The notes under the pieces were generated by a model. The model made no database searches. It was not told the DNA's origin and was given only the letters and a program-made list of their open reading frames with translations. The translations under genes were made by a program, and so were the position numbers. Below are positions 53,354 through 63,718 of a stretch of DNA of 64,000 nucleotides, piece by piece. The stretch is from DASSUW01 sp963811895 (GTDB lineage: Bacteria; Actinomycetota; Thermoleophilia; Solirubrobacterales; Solirubrobacteraceae): NCBI GenBank assembly GCA_963811895.1, contig CAWETE010000001.1:1-64000 (forward strand), in the 5' to 3' direction. The first letter of the stretch is position 1. Each line of letters opens with the position of its first letter.

Positions 53354-53940
53354 CGGCCGTGGAGCGCTTCCAGGAGCGAGCCGATGGCCGTGGCGTAGCT
53401 CTGCTCCGGATCGCCTTGGAGGTGCGCGACGAGGGGGCCGCCCCACCGCTTGTGCATCAGCTCGATCGTCACCAGGCCGTGCATGGTCGCCCAGACGAGG
53501 TGGGCGTCGGCTGCCGGGTCGGTGAAATCGGGCCGCCAATCGGCGACGCGGGCGGCGAGCATCTCGAAGGTCGCGAGTCCTGCCAGGCGGCTGGCGTCGG
53601 ACGGGACGAAGTCAGGCGTCGCCCGCTCGAACATGAGTCCGTAGAGCGCGTCGTTGTCGAGCGCGAACGCGCGGTAGGCCAGGGCGAACGCCAGCAGCTC
53701 TTGCCGGCTTTGACCATCGGAGGGGACGCTGTTGAGCCGTTCCTCCAGGCGTCGGAAGCCGTGCAGGTAGAGCTGCTCCAGCAGCCCCTGCTTTGACCCG
53801 AAGTGCGTGTAGACGCCCATCGTCGACTGCTCGGCCGCCTCCGCCAGGTCGCGTATGCGCAGAGCTCCGGGTCCGCGCTCCTCCAAGAGGCGCAGCGCAG
53901 CGTCGAGCAGGGTCTCCCGCGTGGTCGAAGCGGTGGGCAC
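53350..53940 (-). CDS. TetR-family transcriptional regulator
   Basis: 196 aa. HTH at about 8-55: RETLLDAALRLLEERGPGAL, RIRDLAEAAEQSTMGVYTHF, GSKQGLLEQLYLHGF. The ligand domain (60-196) resembles the TetR_C_33/WHG group, with FALAYRAFALDNDALYGLMF and MHGLVTIELMHKRWGG. GTG 53940 lies 6 nt from a TACCAT box. Divergent from a membrane protein and ABC exporter, which it probably represses through the palindrome at 53973. Confidence 0.9.
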   Translation of the reverse strand: MPTASTTRETLLDAALRLLEERGPGALRIRDLAEAAEQSTMGVYTHFGSKQGLLEQLYLHGFRRLEERLNSVPSDGQSRQELLAFALAYRAFALDNDALYGLMFERATPDFVPSDASRLAGLATFEMLAARVADWRPDFTDPAADAHLVWATMHGLVTIELMHKRWGGPLVAHLQGDPEQSYATAIGSLLEALHGR

Positions 53941-53946
53941 GCACGC

Positions 53947-53988
53947 ATGGTAGCCGTACTAGGCACGATCCAATAACTAAGTTATGTT
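53947..53988. promoter_or_regulatory. Divergent promoter with TetR-type operator
   Basis: Minus TACCAT (53947-53952) is 6 nt before GTG 53940; plus TATGTT (53983-53988) is 6 nt before ATG 53995. ATAACT-A-AGTTAT (53973-53985), a perfect 6-1-6 palindrome, overlaps the plus -10. Confidence 0.6.
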
Positions 53989-53994
53989 CCGGTC

Positions 53995-54462
53995 ATGCCA
54001 ACACACACCAGCTCACAGATGGACAAGCCCTCTGGGCGCACCGCCCGGCTGCTGCTCGGCTTGACCGGCGCCCTGTTCGCGCTCCTGATCTTGAACCTCG
54101 CCGTCTTCGACGACCTGCGCATCGACCCGTCGGCCGGCGTGCTCGAGACGTTCACCAAGCCGCAGCACCTCTCAAGCCTCGTCGCCGTCCTCATCGCCGG
54201 GGCCCTGGTCGCGTTCAGGCACCGATCCGCGGCCCGAGTGGCCGTGGTGGTCGCGTGGATCGAGATCTCCGCGTTCACGTTCTTTCACGTCATCCCGGTG
54301 GAAGTCGGGCCGTCCAAGCCCTACTGGGGTGACGGCATGGGAGATCCGCTGCAGTGGTTGGGCCTCCTGTCGATCCTCGCCGTCAGCGCAGCCATCGTTA
54401 GCGTTGCGCGGCGATCCCCGAACGCAGCCGTCACGCCGGCCGTCGCGAGCCTGCGGTCATGA
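53995..54462 (+). CDS. Four-helix membrane protein
   Basis: 155 aa, no family recognised. Helices at about 17-38, 58-76, 79-99 and 118-137 (e.g. LLLGLTGALFALLILNLAVF; WLGLLSILAVSAAIVSVARR). Leaderless start predicted. Joined by an ATGA overlap to the ABC ATPase, so it is likely part of the exporter or its immunity function. Confidence 0.75.
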   Translation: MPTHTSSQMDKPSGRTARLLLGLTGALFALLILNLAVFDDLRIDPSAGVLETFTKPQHLSSLVAVLIAGALVAFRHRSAARVAVVVAWIEISAFTFFHVIPVEVGPSKPYWGDGMGDPLQWLGLLSILAVSAAIVSVARRSPNAAVTPAVASLRS

Positions 54463-55397
54463 TCACGGTTGAGCACCTCACCAAGCGACGCGGCGCCCGC
54501 GATGTCGTCTCCGATGTCACGTTCCGCTGCGAGCCGGGCACCGTCACGGGCTTCCTCGGCCCCAACGGTGCCGGCAAGACCACCACGCTGCGGATGCTCG
54601 TCGGCCTGACCGAGCCCGACAGCGGGCAGGCCCGGATCCTCGGCGGCCGCTACCGCGACCTGCCGAACCCCGGCCGTCGCGTCGGGATCCTGCTCGACGC
54701 CTCGGCCCAGCACCCGGGGCGCCGGGGCCGCGAGGCGCTCGCCGTGTCCGCGCAGACCATGGGCTTGCCGGCGCGGCGCGTCGACGAGCTGCTGGAGCTC
54801 GTCGGCCTCGACGAGGCGGCCGCGCGGCGACGGGTCGGCCGGTACTCGCTCGGGATGCGCCAGCGACTCGGGTTGGCCCACGCGCTGCTCGGCGACCCCG
54901 AGGTGCTGATCCTCGACGAGCCCGCCAACGGGCTCGACCCGGAGGGCATGCGCTGGATGCGGGGCCTGCTGCGCGGCTTCGCCGACCGCGGCGGCACCGT
55001 GCTGCTCTCCTCGCACCTGCTTGCCGAGGTCGAGGCCGTCGCCGACCGGATGATGATCATCGGCGGCGGACGGATCCAGGCGCAGGGCACCCGCGCCGAG
55101 CTGCTCGCCGCGAGCGGGACGATCGTCGAGGCCGCCGACCTGGCCACGCTCGACGCCGTACTCCACCACGCCGGCCTGCCGACACACCCGGCCGACGGCG
55201 ATCGGCGGCTGGTCGACGCCAAACCCGAGGTCGTCGCCCGCCTGGCAATGGCCAACGACCTCGTGCTGCACCGGCTCGAACCGGCCGACGGCGCGGGCCT
55301 CGAACACCTCTTCTTCGAGCTGACCACATCCGGCGGAACCGCTCCGTCGCCGAAGAGCGATCCCATCCACGCCGAGCTGGCAGGAGCAACCGCATGA
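54459..55397 (+). CDS. ABC transporter ATP-binding protein (multidrug/bacitracin-type)
   Basis: 312 aa. Walker A GPNGAGKTT, signature YSLGMRQRL, Walker B VLILDEPANGLDP, and H-loop LLSSHLLAEVEAV in the first 220 residues. The C-terminal 80 aa form the regulatory extension of DrrA/BcrA-like ATPases. Powers the permease encoded next (ATGA overlap). Substrate unknown; TetR control suggests drug or lipid efflux. Confidence 0.92.
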   Translation: MITVEHLTKRRGARDVVSDVTFRCEPGTVTGFLGPNGAGKTTTLRMLVGLTEPDSGQARILGGRYRDLPNPGRRVGILLDASAQHPGRRGREALAVSAQTMGLPARRVDELLELVGLDEAAARRRVGRYSLGMRQRLGLAHALLGDPEVLILDEPANGLDPEGMRWMRGLLRGFADRGGTVLLSSHLLAEVEAVADRMMIIGGGRIQAQGTRAELLAASGTIVEAADLATLDAVLHHAGLPTHPADGDRRLVDAKPEVVARLAMANDLVLHRLEPADGAGLEHLFFELTTSGGTAPSPKSDPIHAELAGATA

Positions 55398-56134
55398 ACA
55401 TCGCCCGCGTCCATACGCGCCCCGGCCTTGGCCGCCTCGTCGCCGTCGAGCTGCGCAAGATGCTCAACACCCGCGCCGGCTTCTGGCTCCAGGTCGCCAC
55501 GGTCGCGATCACCGTGCTCGCCGTCATCGCCCGCTCCGTGACCGGCGACGCGGCGGACCACACCTTCGCGTCGGTCCTCAGCGTCGGGCTGCTGCCGGCC
55601 GCCGTGCTGTTGCCCGTAGCCGGGATCTGGCTCGTCACCTCAGAGTGGTCCCAGCGCACCGGGATGATCACCTTCGCGCTGGTCCCGGTGCGCTCGCGCA
55701 TTCTCGGCGCCAAGCTCATCGCCAGCATCGGCCTCTCACTCGCGATGCTCGTCATGTCAGTCGCCGTCGTCGCCGCGGGTGTCGCCGCTGCCGACGGGAC
55801 CTGGTCCGACGCCGGGACGTTGATCGGCCAGTCAGCGGTCTACCTGACGACCGGGATGGTGGTCGGCGTCGCGTTCGGCGCGATCCTTCTCGCCTCGACG
55901 CCCGCCATCGTCGCGCTCTTCGCACTGCCGATCGCGTGGACGGCGGTGGCCTCGCTGTCCTTCTTCGCCGACGCCGCCCCGTGGCTGGACACGAACCTGG
56001 CCCTCGCCCCGTTGCACGAGGAGATCCTGAGCGCCACCCAGTGGGCGCAGGCCGGCACCGCGCTCGCGCTCTGGATGCTCCTCCCGCTCCTGATCGGCAT
56101 CTGGCGGATCACGCGGCAGGAGGTCGCCGCGTGA
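55394..56134 (+). CDS. ABC-2 transporter permease
   Basis: 246 aa, six helices. VAVELRKMLNTRAGFWLQVA is the typical cytoplasmic start (ELxKxxxTR), followed by six hydrophobic segments and RITRQEVAA at the end. Partner of the upstream ATPase. Ends 19 nt from the convergent secreted protein gene. Confidence 0.88.
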   Translation: MNIARVHTRPGLGRLVAVELRKMLNTRAGFWLQVATVAITVLAVIARSVTGDAADHTFASVLSVGLLPAAVLLPVAGIWLVTSEWSQRTGMITFALVPVRSRILGAKLIASIGLSLAMLVMSVAVVAAGVAAADGTWSDAGTLIGQSAVYLTTGMVVGVAFGAILLASTPAIVALFALPIAWTAVASLSFFADAAPWLDTNLALAPLHEEILSATQWAQAGTALALWMLLPLLIGIWRITRQEVAA

Positions 56135-56139
56135 CAGCC

Positions 56140-56156
56140 CGTAGCCGCTTGCTCAG
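56140..56156. repeat. 17-bp direct repeat, right copy
   Basis: CGTAGCCGCTTGCTCAG, one mismatch to 53337-53353. Contains the TGA of the minus-strand RTX gene. Together the copies bracket the TetR/ABC module of about 2.8 kb. Confidence 0.5.
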
Positions 56157-58168
56157 TTGAAGGTCCTACGCTCGCAGTTCCTGACGCTGTCGTTGCGATC
56201 GGCCTTCACCTTGTCGCGACCGGCGCCGCAGTCGATCGTGTCGCGCGCCCCGTCGCGCGCGTAGATGATGTCGTCGCCTCCCTGGGCGGCGACGTTGTCG
56301 TTGCCGGCGCCGGGAGTGATCTCGTCGTTGCCGTTGCCGCCGCGGAACTTGTCGTCGCCGGCGTCGCCTTTCAGCCGGTCGCTGCCGCCCCCGCCAATGA
56401 CAAGGTCAACCCCGGCCCCACCGTCGATGCGGTCGTCGCTGGAGCCGCCATCGAGACGGTCGACCCCGGTCCCACCGGTCATCCGGTCCTCACCCCCGAG
56501 CCCGAACAGGCAGTCGTCGCCGCCACGACCGCTCAGGACGTCGTGCACTCCGGTGCCGACGAGCACGTCTGCGCCCGGCGTGCCGACAATGAAGGGCACC
56601 GTGCCCGGGGCCTCGCAGGTGCGCGGAGCCGGTGGCGGAGGTGGCGGCGGAGGCGGGGGTGGGGGTGGCGTGACGTCGAGGACGCACTCGACGGTGACGG
56701 CGACGGTTGCCGTGGAGCCGCCGTTGAGCGTGTAGGTGAACGTGTCGGGCGACCCGCCCCCGAGGTCGTTGCAGTAGTCCCCCGCGGGTCGATAGGTCAG
56801 GCCACTGCCGGCGATCGCCGCGGTGCCGTGGGCGGGCTGCGTGAGCGAGCCGACGAACTTCGGGCCGCCGTCCGGGTCCGTGTCGTTGGCGAGCACGTCG
56901 ATCGTGGTCGCGCCGGCGTTCTCGGTGATGGTCGCGACGTCGTTGGTCGCCACGGGCGGCGCGCCGGAGCAGGCGCTGCCGAGCTGCGTCGAGTTGTTGC
57001 GATACACCATCACCTGGCCGGCAAGCTGATCCGCGACGACGACCTCTGGCAGGCCGTCGCCGGTCAGGTCGCCGACGGCCATCGTCACGCGCGTGGCGGT
57101 GGCCGGGTTCAGATAGCCGAGCTGCGGTACGTCCTGACCGTAGGTGAAGTTCCCGGTGCCGTCGCCCAGGTGCACCACGCCGCGCCCGTAGCCGCCGGCG
57201 CCAACGACGTCGTTGCAGCCGTCTCCGTCGATGTCGGCGATCGCAACGGCGTCGAGCCCCGGGATCGACGGCAACGTCGTGCCGACCTGCTGGAGCTCCG
57301 GCGGCGCCATCTTGAAGAAGTGGATCGACGCCACGCGATCGTCCACGCTGTTCACGAACTGGCCGACGAGGACGTCGAGGAGGCCGTTCTTGTCGATGTC
57401 GCCGACAGTGATCGATTCGACACCTCCGGGCACGAGTCGCGAGCTCTCCGCCAAGTACGTCGGAATCTGATGTGCGAAGCCGACGATGCCGATGCCGCCG
57501 GTCGCGCCGATGACGGTCTCGTCTGGCGGCACGCCGGGGAACGCTCCGTTGAGGTCGGCGACGGCCATCGGTCCGCCCACCGCCAAGTCCGTCTTGCACA
57601 TGGGGTCGGCGTTGTCGGCCACGTCGTAGGTGACGCACAGCTGCTGGCCGACGATGACCGCCCGCTGGAACATCAGCAGCGGTGACGCATTGCCGTCGGG
57701 GCGGTGAGCCAGCGCCAGCACGTCGGGCGTGCCGGCGGTGTACTGCGCGACGTTGCGGTTGTACGGCTCGGGATTGGTCAGCGCGCCCGCCCCGTTGCCC
57801 GTCAGCCGAATCACATAGGGCGAGCAGGCGACGTAGGCGTCGAGCTTGCCGTCCGGCACGAGACGGTTTCCCGGCGCAGGCTGCGTCACGTCGCCCAGCG
57901 TCACGTCCGCCGCGACGCCCGGTTGACCGGTCCCGCACTCCGGGCCGACTGGGTACTGCTGCACTGCGGCAAAGGTTCCGTCGCCGGTGTTGAGCATCAC
58001 GCCGACCGTGCCGAGGCGTGAGAACGCCATCACGATGTCCTTGCCGTGGACACCGTCGAGATCGCCGAGCTCGACCGAGTCGGGCGCTCCCGGCAGTGCG
58101 ATGTCGTCGCGTGCGAGGTTCACCGACGCGCCCGCGGGCGCTCCGCCGAGCGTCACTCCCAGGAGCAA
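56153..58168 (-). CDS. Secreted FG-GAP/VCBS and RTX-repeat protein
   Basis: 671 aa from a TTG. Domains in order: signal peptide; seven or so FG-GAP/integrin-like repeats over about 25-400 (GDLDGVHGKDIVMAF, GDIDKNGLLDVLVGQ, ADIDGDGCNDVVGAG, GDLTGDGLPEVVVAD); a cadherin-like VCBS domain (VLANDTDPDGG); a run of 13 prolines as hinge; then RTX repeats (GRGGDDCLFG, GGTGVDRLDG, GNGNDEITPG). Beta-propeller plus Ca2+ roll suggests a surface adhesin. The hydrophobic signal core extends upstream of TTG 58168 (CRWTVAA), so the true start is upstream, perhaps GTG near 58202 after an indel. Confidence 0.8.
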   Translation of the reverse strand: MLLGVTLGGAPAGASVNLARDDIALPGAPDSVELGDLDGVHGKDIVMAFSRLGTVGVMLNTGDGTFAAVQQYPVGPECGTGQPGVAADVTLGDVTQPAPGNRLVPDGKLDAYVACSPYVIRLTGNGAGALTNPEPYNRNVAQYTAGTPDVLALAHRPDGNASPLLMFQRAVIVGQQLCVTYDVADNADPMCKTDLAVGGPMAVADLNGAFPGVPPDETVIGATGGIGIVGFAHQIPTYLAESSRLVPGGVESITVGDIDKNGLLDVLVGQFVNSVDDRVASIHFFKMAPPELQQVGTTLPSIPGLDAVAIADIDGDGCNDVVGAGGYGRGVVHLGDGTGNFTYGQDVPQLGYLNPATATRVTMAVGDLTGDGLPEVVVADQLAGQVMVYRNNSTQLGSACSGAPPVATNDVATITENAGATTIDVLANDTDPDGGPKFVGSLTQPAHGTAAIAGSGLTYRPAGDYCNDLGGGSPDTFTYTLNGGSTATVAVTVECVLDVTPPPPPPPPPPPPPAPRTCEAPGTVPFIVGTPGADVLVGTGVHDVLSGRGGDDCLFGLGGEDRMTGGTGVDRLDGGSSDDRIDGGAGVDLVIGGGGSDRLKGDAGDDKFRGGNGNDEITPGAGNDNVAAQGGDDIIYARDGARDTIDCGAGRDKVKADRNDSVRNCERRTFN

Positions 58169-58258
58169 AGCCGCGACTGTCCAGCGGCATAGGCGCCTGG
58201 CACGAGGGTCGACCGAGCGAGCGTACCAGTGCTCCTATCGCCGCGTAAACCGTTGATC

Positions 58259-58288
58259 GGGCGCGTTGCTCAGCTGCGCAACGCGCCC
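58259..58288. terminator. Hairpin terminator after nrdJ
   Basis: GGGCGCGTTGC and its exact 11-bp complement GCAACGCGCCC around an 8-nt loop, 20 nt past the nrdJ stop. Also lies upstream of the RTX gene. No T-run, as usual in GC-rich genomes. The rest of the 139-nt gap holds a minus TACGCT box (around 58219-58224) and nothing else seen. Confidence 0.65.
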
Positions 58289-58307
58289 ATCGTGCGGAAC
58301 CGCCTGA

Positions 58308-61157
<2,850 letters not shown>

Positions 61158-61174
61158 CGATCCGACTCCTTCCG

Positions 61175-61273
61175 CCGCCCCTGCGGCGCTGGTCGCAAAA
61201 AAGTTGGGGCGGTGATGGTTCCGCGCGGGTCGGACGTAACGCCGGAGGCGTGGCGGAACTACCGGATATTTTA
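61175..61273 (-). promoter_or_regulatory. nrdJ promoter and structured 5' leader
   Basis: Minus -10 TAAAAT (61268-61273). The leader then holds an outer stem GTTCCGC/GCGGAAC (61253-61259 with 61218-61224), inside it an ACGCC-TCC-GGCGT hairpin (61239-61251), and a second stem CCGCCCC/GGGGCGG (61206-61212 with 61175-61181), ending 5 nt or less from the Shine-Dalgarno site. No B12-box consensus or NrdR box recognised. Confidence 0.45.
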
Positions 61274-62116
61274 CCGTCCGAGCCGCAGCCAGTCGCCGAA
61301 ATCGCCCCACGCGCCGGCGGCGCGGTAGGACGCCTCGCGCCAGGCGTGGGCCCAGCCGGCGAAGCGGCCGCGGCGGGCGGCGATCACGAAGGCGGCGAGG
61401 AGCCCCAGGCCGGCGAGCGCGATGGCGAGCAGCAGCGCCGGGACCGTGAGGTTCGGGTCGCCCGCGGGCTGCACGACGGCGAGCTGCGGCTCGGCGGCCG
61501 GCGGCGGCGTCACGGCCGGTGCCGGCGTGGCGGTGGGCTGGACCGGCGCGACGTCCTGCTCCGACGGCGGCGGCGGGTCGTTCGTCGACGGGGGCGGCGC
61601 GGCGCCTCCGCGGTCGTCGTCGTCGAAGTCGTCGAGCCCGCCGTCGTCCACCGGCGGCGCGGGCGTCGAGGCCGGAGGCGGCGGTGCCGGCGTCGAGGTC
61701 GGCGCCGGGGTCGTGGGCGCCGGGGTCGGATCCGGCTCCGGCGGCTCGCAGCGCTCCTTCTCGTGATCCTTGATCGCGGCGCGGACGGCCGGGCGGAAGT
61801 CCGGGAAGTCGGCGTCGAAGTCGTCGGTGATCGACTGCAGGGTCCGCTTGAGCGCCAGGCGCGAGTGGTCGCAGTTGTCGATCCGGCCGTCGCGGCGGAA
61901 GTCGGCGTAGACGCGGCGCACGACCTTGCGCTTGCGCAGCTTCTCCTTGCGCTCGGCCTCCTCGATCTCCTCCGGCGTGGGCGTCGGCTCCGGGGTGGGA
62001 GTGGCGGTGGGGACCGGCGTCTCGGTCGGCACGGGCGTCGGATCCTGCGCCCAGGCGGGAGCCGCGACCGCGAGGGCCGCGAGCACGGTCAGGATCACGG
62101 TGAGACGCGCGCGCAT
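61271..62116 (-). CDS. Secreted Pro/Thr-rich protein with C-terminal membrane anchor
   Basis: 281 aa, family not recognised. Signal peptide (LTVILTVLAALAVAAPAWAQ), PT-repeat stalk (26-48), a charged helical domain of about 75 aa (KLRKRKVVRRVYADFRRDGR, DNCDHSRLALKRTLQSITDD), a second long P/T/D-rich stalk (125-205), one membrane helix (LTVPALLLAIALAGLGLLAA) and a basic cytoplasmic tail. Leaderless ATG 62116, 8 nt from TACCCT. Stop TAA overlaps the nrdJ -10. May be a surface protein; function unknown. Confidence 0.7.
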   Translation of the reverse strand: MRARLTVILTVLAALAVAAPAWAQDPTPVPTETPVPTATPTPEPTPTPEEIEEAERKEKLRKRKVVRRVYADFRRDGRIDNCDHSRLALKRTLQSITDDFDADFPDFRPAVRAAIKDHEKERCEPPEPDPTPAPTTPAPTSTPAPPPPASTPAPPVDDGGLDDFDDDDRGGAAPPPSTNDPPPPSEQDVAPVQPTATPAPAVTPPPAAEPQLAVVQPAGDPNLTVPALLLAIALAGLGLLAAFVIAARRGRFAGWAHAWREASYRAAGAWGDFGDWLRLGR

Positions 62117-62124
62117 CGAGGCAG

Positions 62125-62130
62125 AGGGTA
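62125..62130 (-). promoter_or_regulatory. -10 box (TACCCT)
   Basis: TANNNT element 8 nt before ATG 62116. The 23-nt gap to galE must hold both promoters; the plus strand has only the poorer TAGCTG (62129-62134). Confidence 0.5.
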
Positions 62131-62139
62131 GCTGCCATC

Positions 62140-63126
62140 ATGCCGCCCTCGATGAAGCTCCTCGTCACCGGCGGCGCCGGCTACATCGGCTCGATCGTCG
62201 CCCAGCAGCTGCTCGAGGCAGGCCACGACGTGGTCGTGCTCGACAACCTCTCGCGCGGCCATCGCGCCGCCGTGCCCGAGGGCGCGGAGCTGATCGAGCT
62301 CGACCTGCTCAACGACGTCGGCCTCCGCAACGCCCTCGACGACGGCTTCGACGGCGTCATGCACTTCGCCGCGCTGGCACTGGTCGCCGAGTCCGTGGCG
62401 CACCCGGAGCGCTACCACCGCTCGAACCACGTCGGCGCGCTCAACCTGCTCGACGCGATGCGCGAGGCGGGCGTCCGCAGGCTCGTGTTCTCCTCCACCT
62501 GCGCGGTCTACGGGGAGCCCGACCAGGTCCCGATGCGCGAGGACATCCCCGCCGCGCCGGTCAACGCCTACGGCAACTCCAAGCTCGCGATCGACCGCAT
62601 GATCGGCGACGAGTGCCGCGCGCACGGGCTCGCCGCCGCCTCGCTGCGCTACTTCAACGTCGCGGGCGCGCGCGGGGACCTGGGCGAGGACCACGAGCCC
62701 GAGACCCACCTGATCCCGCTCGTCCTGCGCGCCGCGGCCGGCGTCAGCGACCACGTGAAGGTGCTCGGGACCGACTACCCGACCCGCGACGGCACGGCCG
62801 TGCGCGACTACATCCACGTCGAGGACCTCGGCGTCGCGCACGCCATGGCGCTCGACGCCGCCGAGCCCGGCCGCCACGCGATCTACAACCTCGGCACCGG
62901 GCACGGCTACTCGGTCAAGCAGGTCGTCGAGGCCGCCCGCCGCGTGACCGGGCAGGAGATCCCCGCGCGCGAGGAGCCGCGCCGCCCCGGCGACCCGCCG
63001 GAGCTGGTGGCCTCCAGCGACCTGATCAAGATCGAGCTCGGCTGGGAGCCCCGCAAGAGCCTCGACGAGATGATCGCCGACGCCTGGGCCTGGCATCAGG
63101 CCCATCCGGACGGCTACGACGACTGA
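62140..63126 (+). CDS. galE: UDP-glucose 4-epimerase
   Basis: 328 aa, normal GalE length. TGGAGYIGSIVAQQL is the NAD loop; FSSTCAVYG holds the catalytic Ser/Thr; YGNSKLAIDRM the YxxxK; LRYFNVAGA and RDGTAVRDYIHVEDL are GalE hallmarks. Interconverts UDP-glucose and UDP-galactose for glycan synthesis. ATG 62152 is an equally plausible start, removing four residues. Overlaps the convergent tmk by 13 nt. Confidence 0.93.
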   Translation: MPPSMKLLVTGGAGYIGSIVAQQLLEAGHDVVVLDNLSRGHRAAVPEGAELIELDLLNDVGLRNALDDGFDGVMHFAALALVAESVAHPERYHRSNHVGALNLLDAMREAGVRRLVFSSTCAVYGEPDQVPMREDIPAAPVNAYGNSKLAIDRMIGDECRAHGLAAASLRYFNVAGARGDLGEDHEPETHLIPLVLRAAAGVSDHVKVLGTDYPTRDGTAVRDYIHVEDLGVAHAMALDAAEPGRHAIYNLGTGHGYSVKQVVEAARRVTGQEIPAREEPRRPGDPPELVASSDLIKIELGWEPRKSLDEMIADAWAWHQAHPDGYDD

Positions 63127-63701
63127 AGCGCCGCCAGCGCGTCGGCCAGCACGCGCTCGGGCGGCTGCGAGGCGTCGATCACCGCGAACCGATCCGGCTC
63201 GGCTGCCGCCAGCTCGTCGTAGGCGTGCGCGATCGCGCGGAAGAAGGCGCCGTCCTCCTGCTCGAGCCGGTCGGCCGGCCGGTCCGAGATCCGCGCCAGG
63301 CCGACCTCCGGATCGATCCGCAGCAGCAGCGTCCGGTCGGGCCGCAGGCCGCCGGTGCCGAACTCGTTGAGCGCGCGGATCTCCTCCACGCCCAGCGCGC
63401 GCCCCGCCCCCTGATAGGCGAGCGAGGAGTCGACGAAGCGGTCGAGCAGGACCGTCTCGCCGGCCTCCAGCAGCGGCCGCAGCTTCTCGGCCACGAGCTG
63501 CGCCCGCGCGGCCGCGTAGAGCAGGGCCTCGGCGCGCGGGTGGACCGTCAGAGACGGGTCGGCGAGCAGCGAGCGGATTCGCTCGGACACCTCGACGCCG
63601 CCCGGCTCGCGCAGCAACGTCACCGGCTGCAGAGCCTTCGCCAGACCCGCTATCAGCGTCGACTTCCCTGCGCCGTCCACCCCCTCGACCGTGATCAGCA
63701 C
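63114..63701 (-). CDS. tmk: Thymidylate kinase
   Basis: 195 aa. Phosphorylates dTMP to dTDP. P-loop GVDGAGKST (7-15), REPGG, and DRFVDSSLAYQGAGR with the DR-x-xxS/YQG motif are intact; the lid is AGRALG-type with RP..RLEQ. GTG start. The 17-nt gap to the divergent holB is short. Confidence 0.94.
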   Translation of the reverse strand: MLITVEGVDGAGKSTLIAGLAKALQPVTLLREPGGVEVSERIRSLLADPSLTVHPRAEALLYAAARAQLVAEKLRPLLEAGETVLLDRFVDSSLAYQGAGRALGVEEIRALNEFGTGGLRPDRTLLLRIDPEVGLARISDRPADRLEQEDGAFFRAIAHAYDELAAAEPDRFAVIDASQPPERVLADALAALQSS

Positions 63702-63704
63702 GCC

Positions 63705-63710
63705 TAGGAT
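63705..63710 (+). promoter_or_regulatory. -10 box (TAGGAT) of holB
   Basis: TANNNT element 8 nt before ATG 63719, overlapping the CCTAGG palindrome (63704-63709). Confidence 0.5.
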
Positions 63711-63718
63711 TCAAGCGG

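Noticed and set aside
61158..61275. Cobalamin riboswitch before nrdJ
   Set aside because: No B12-box consensus or its usual long core is visible; the leader is also short. Kept only as an unknown structured leader.
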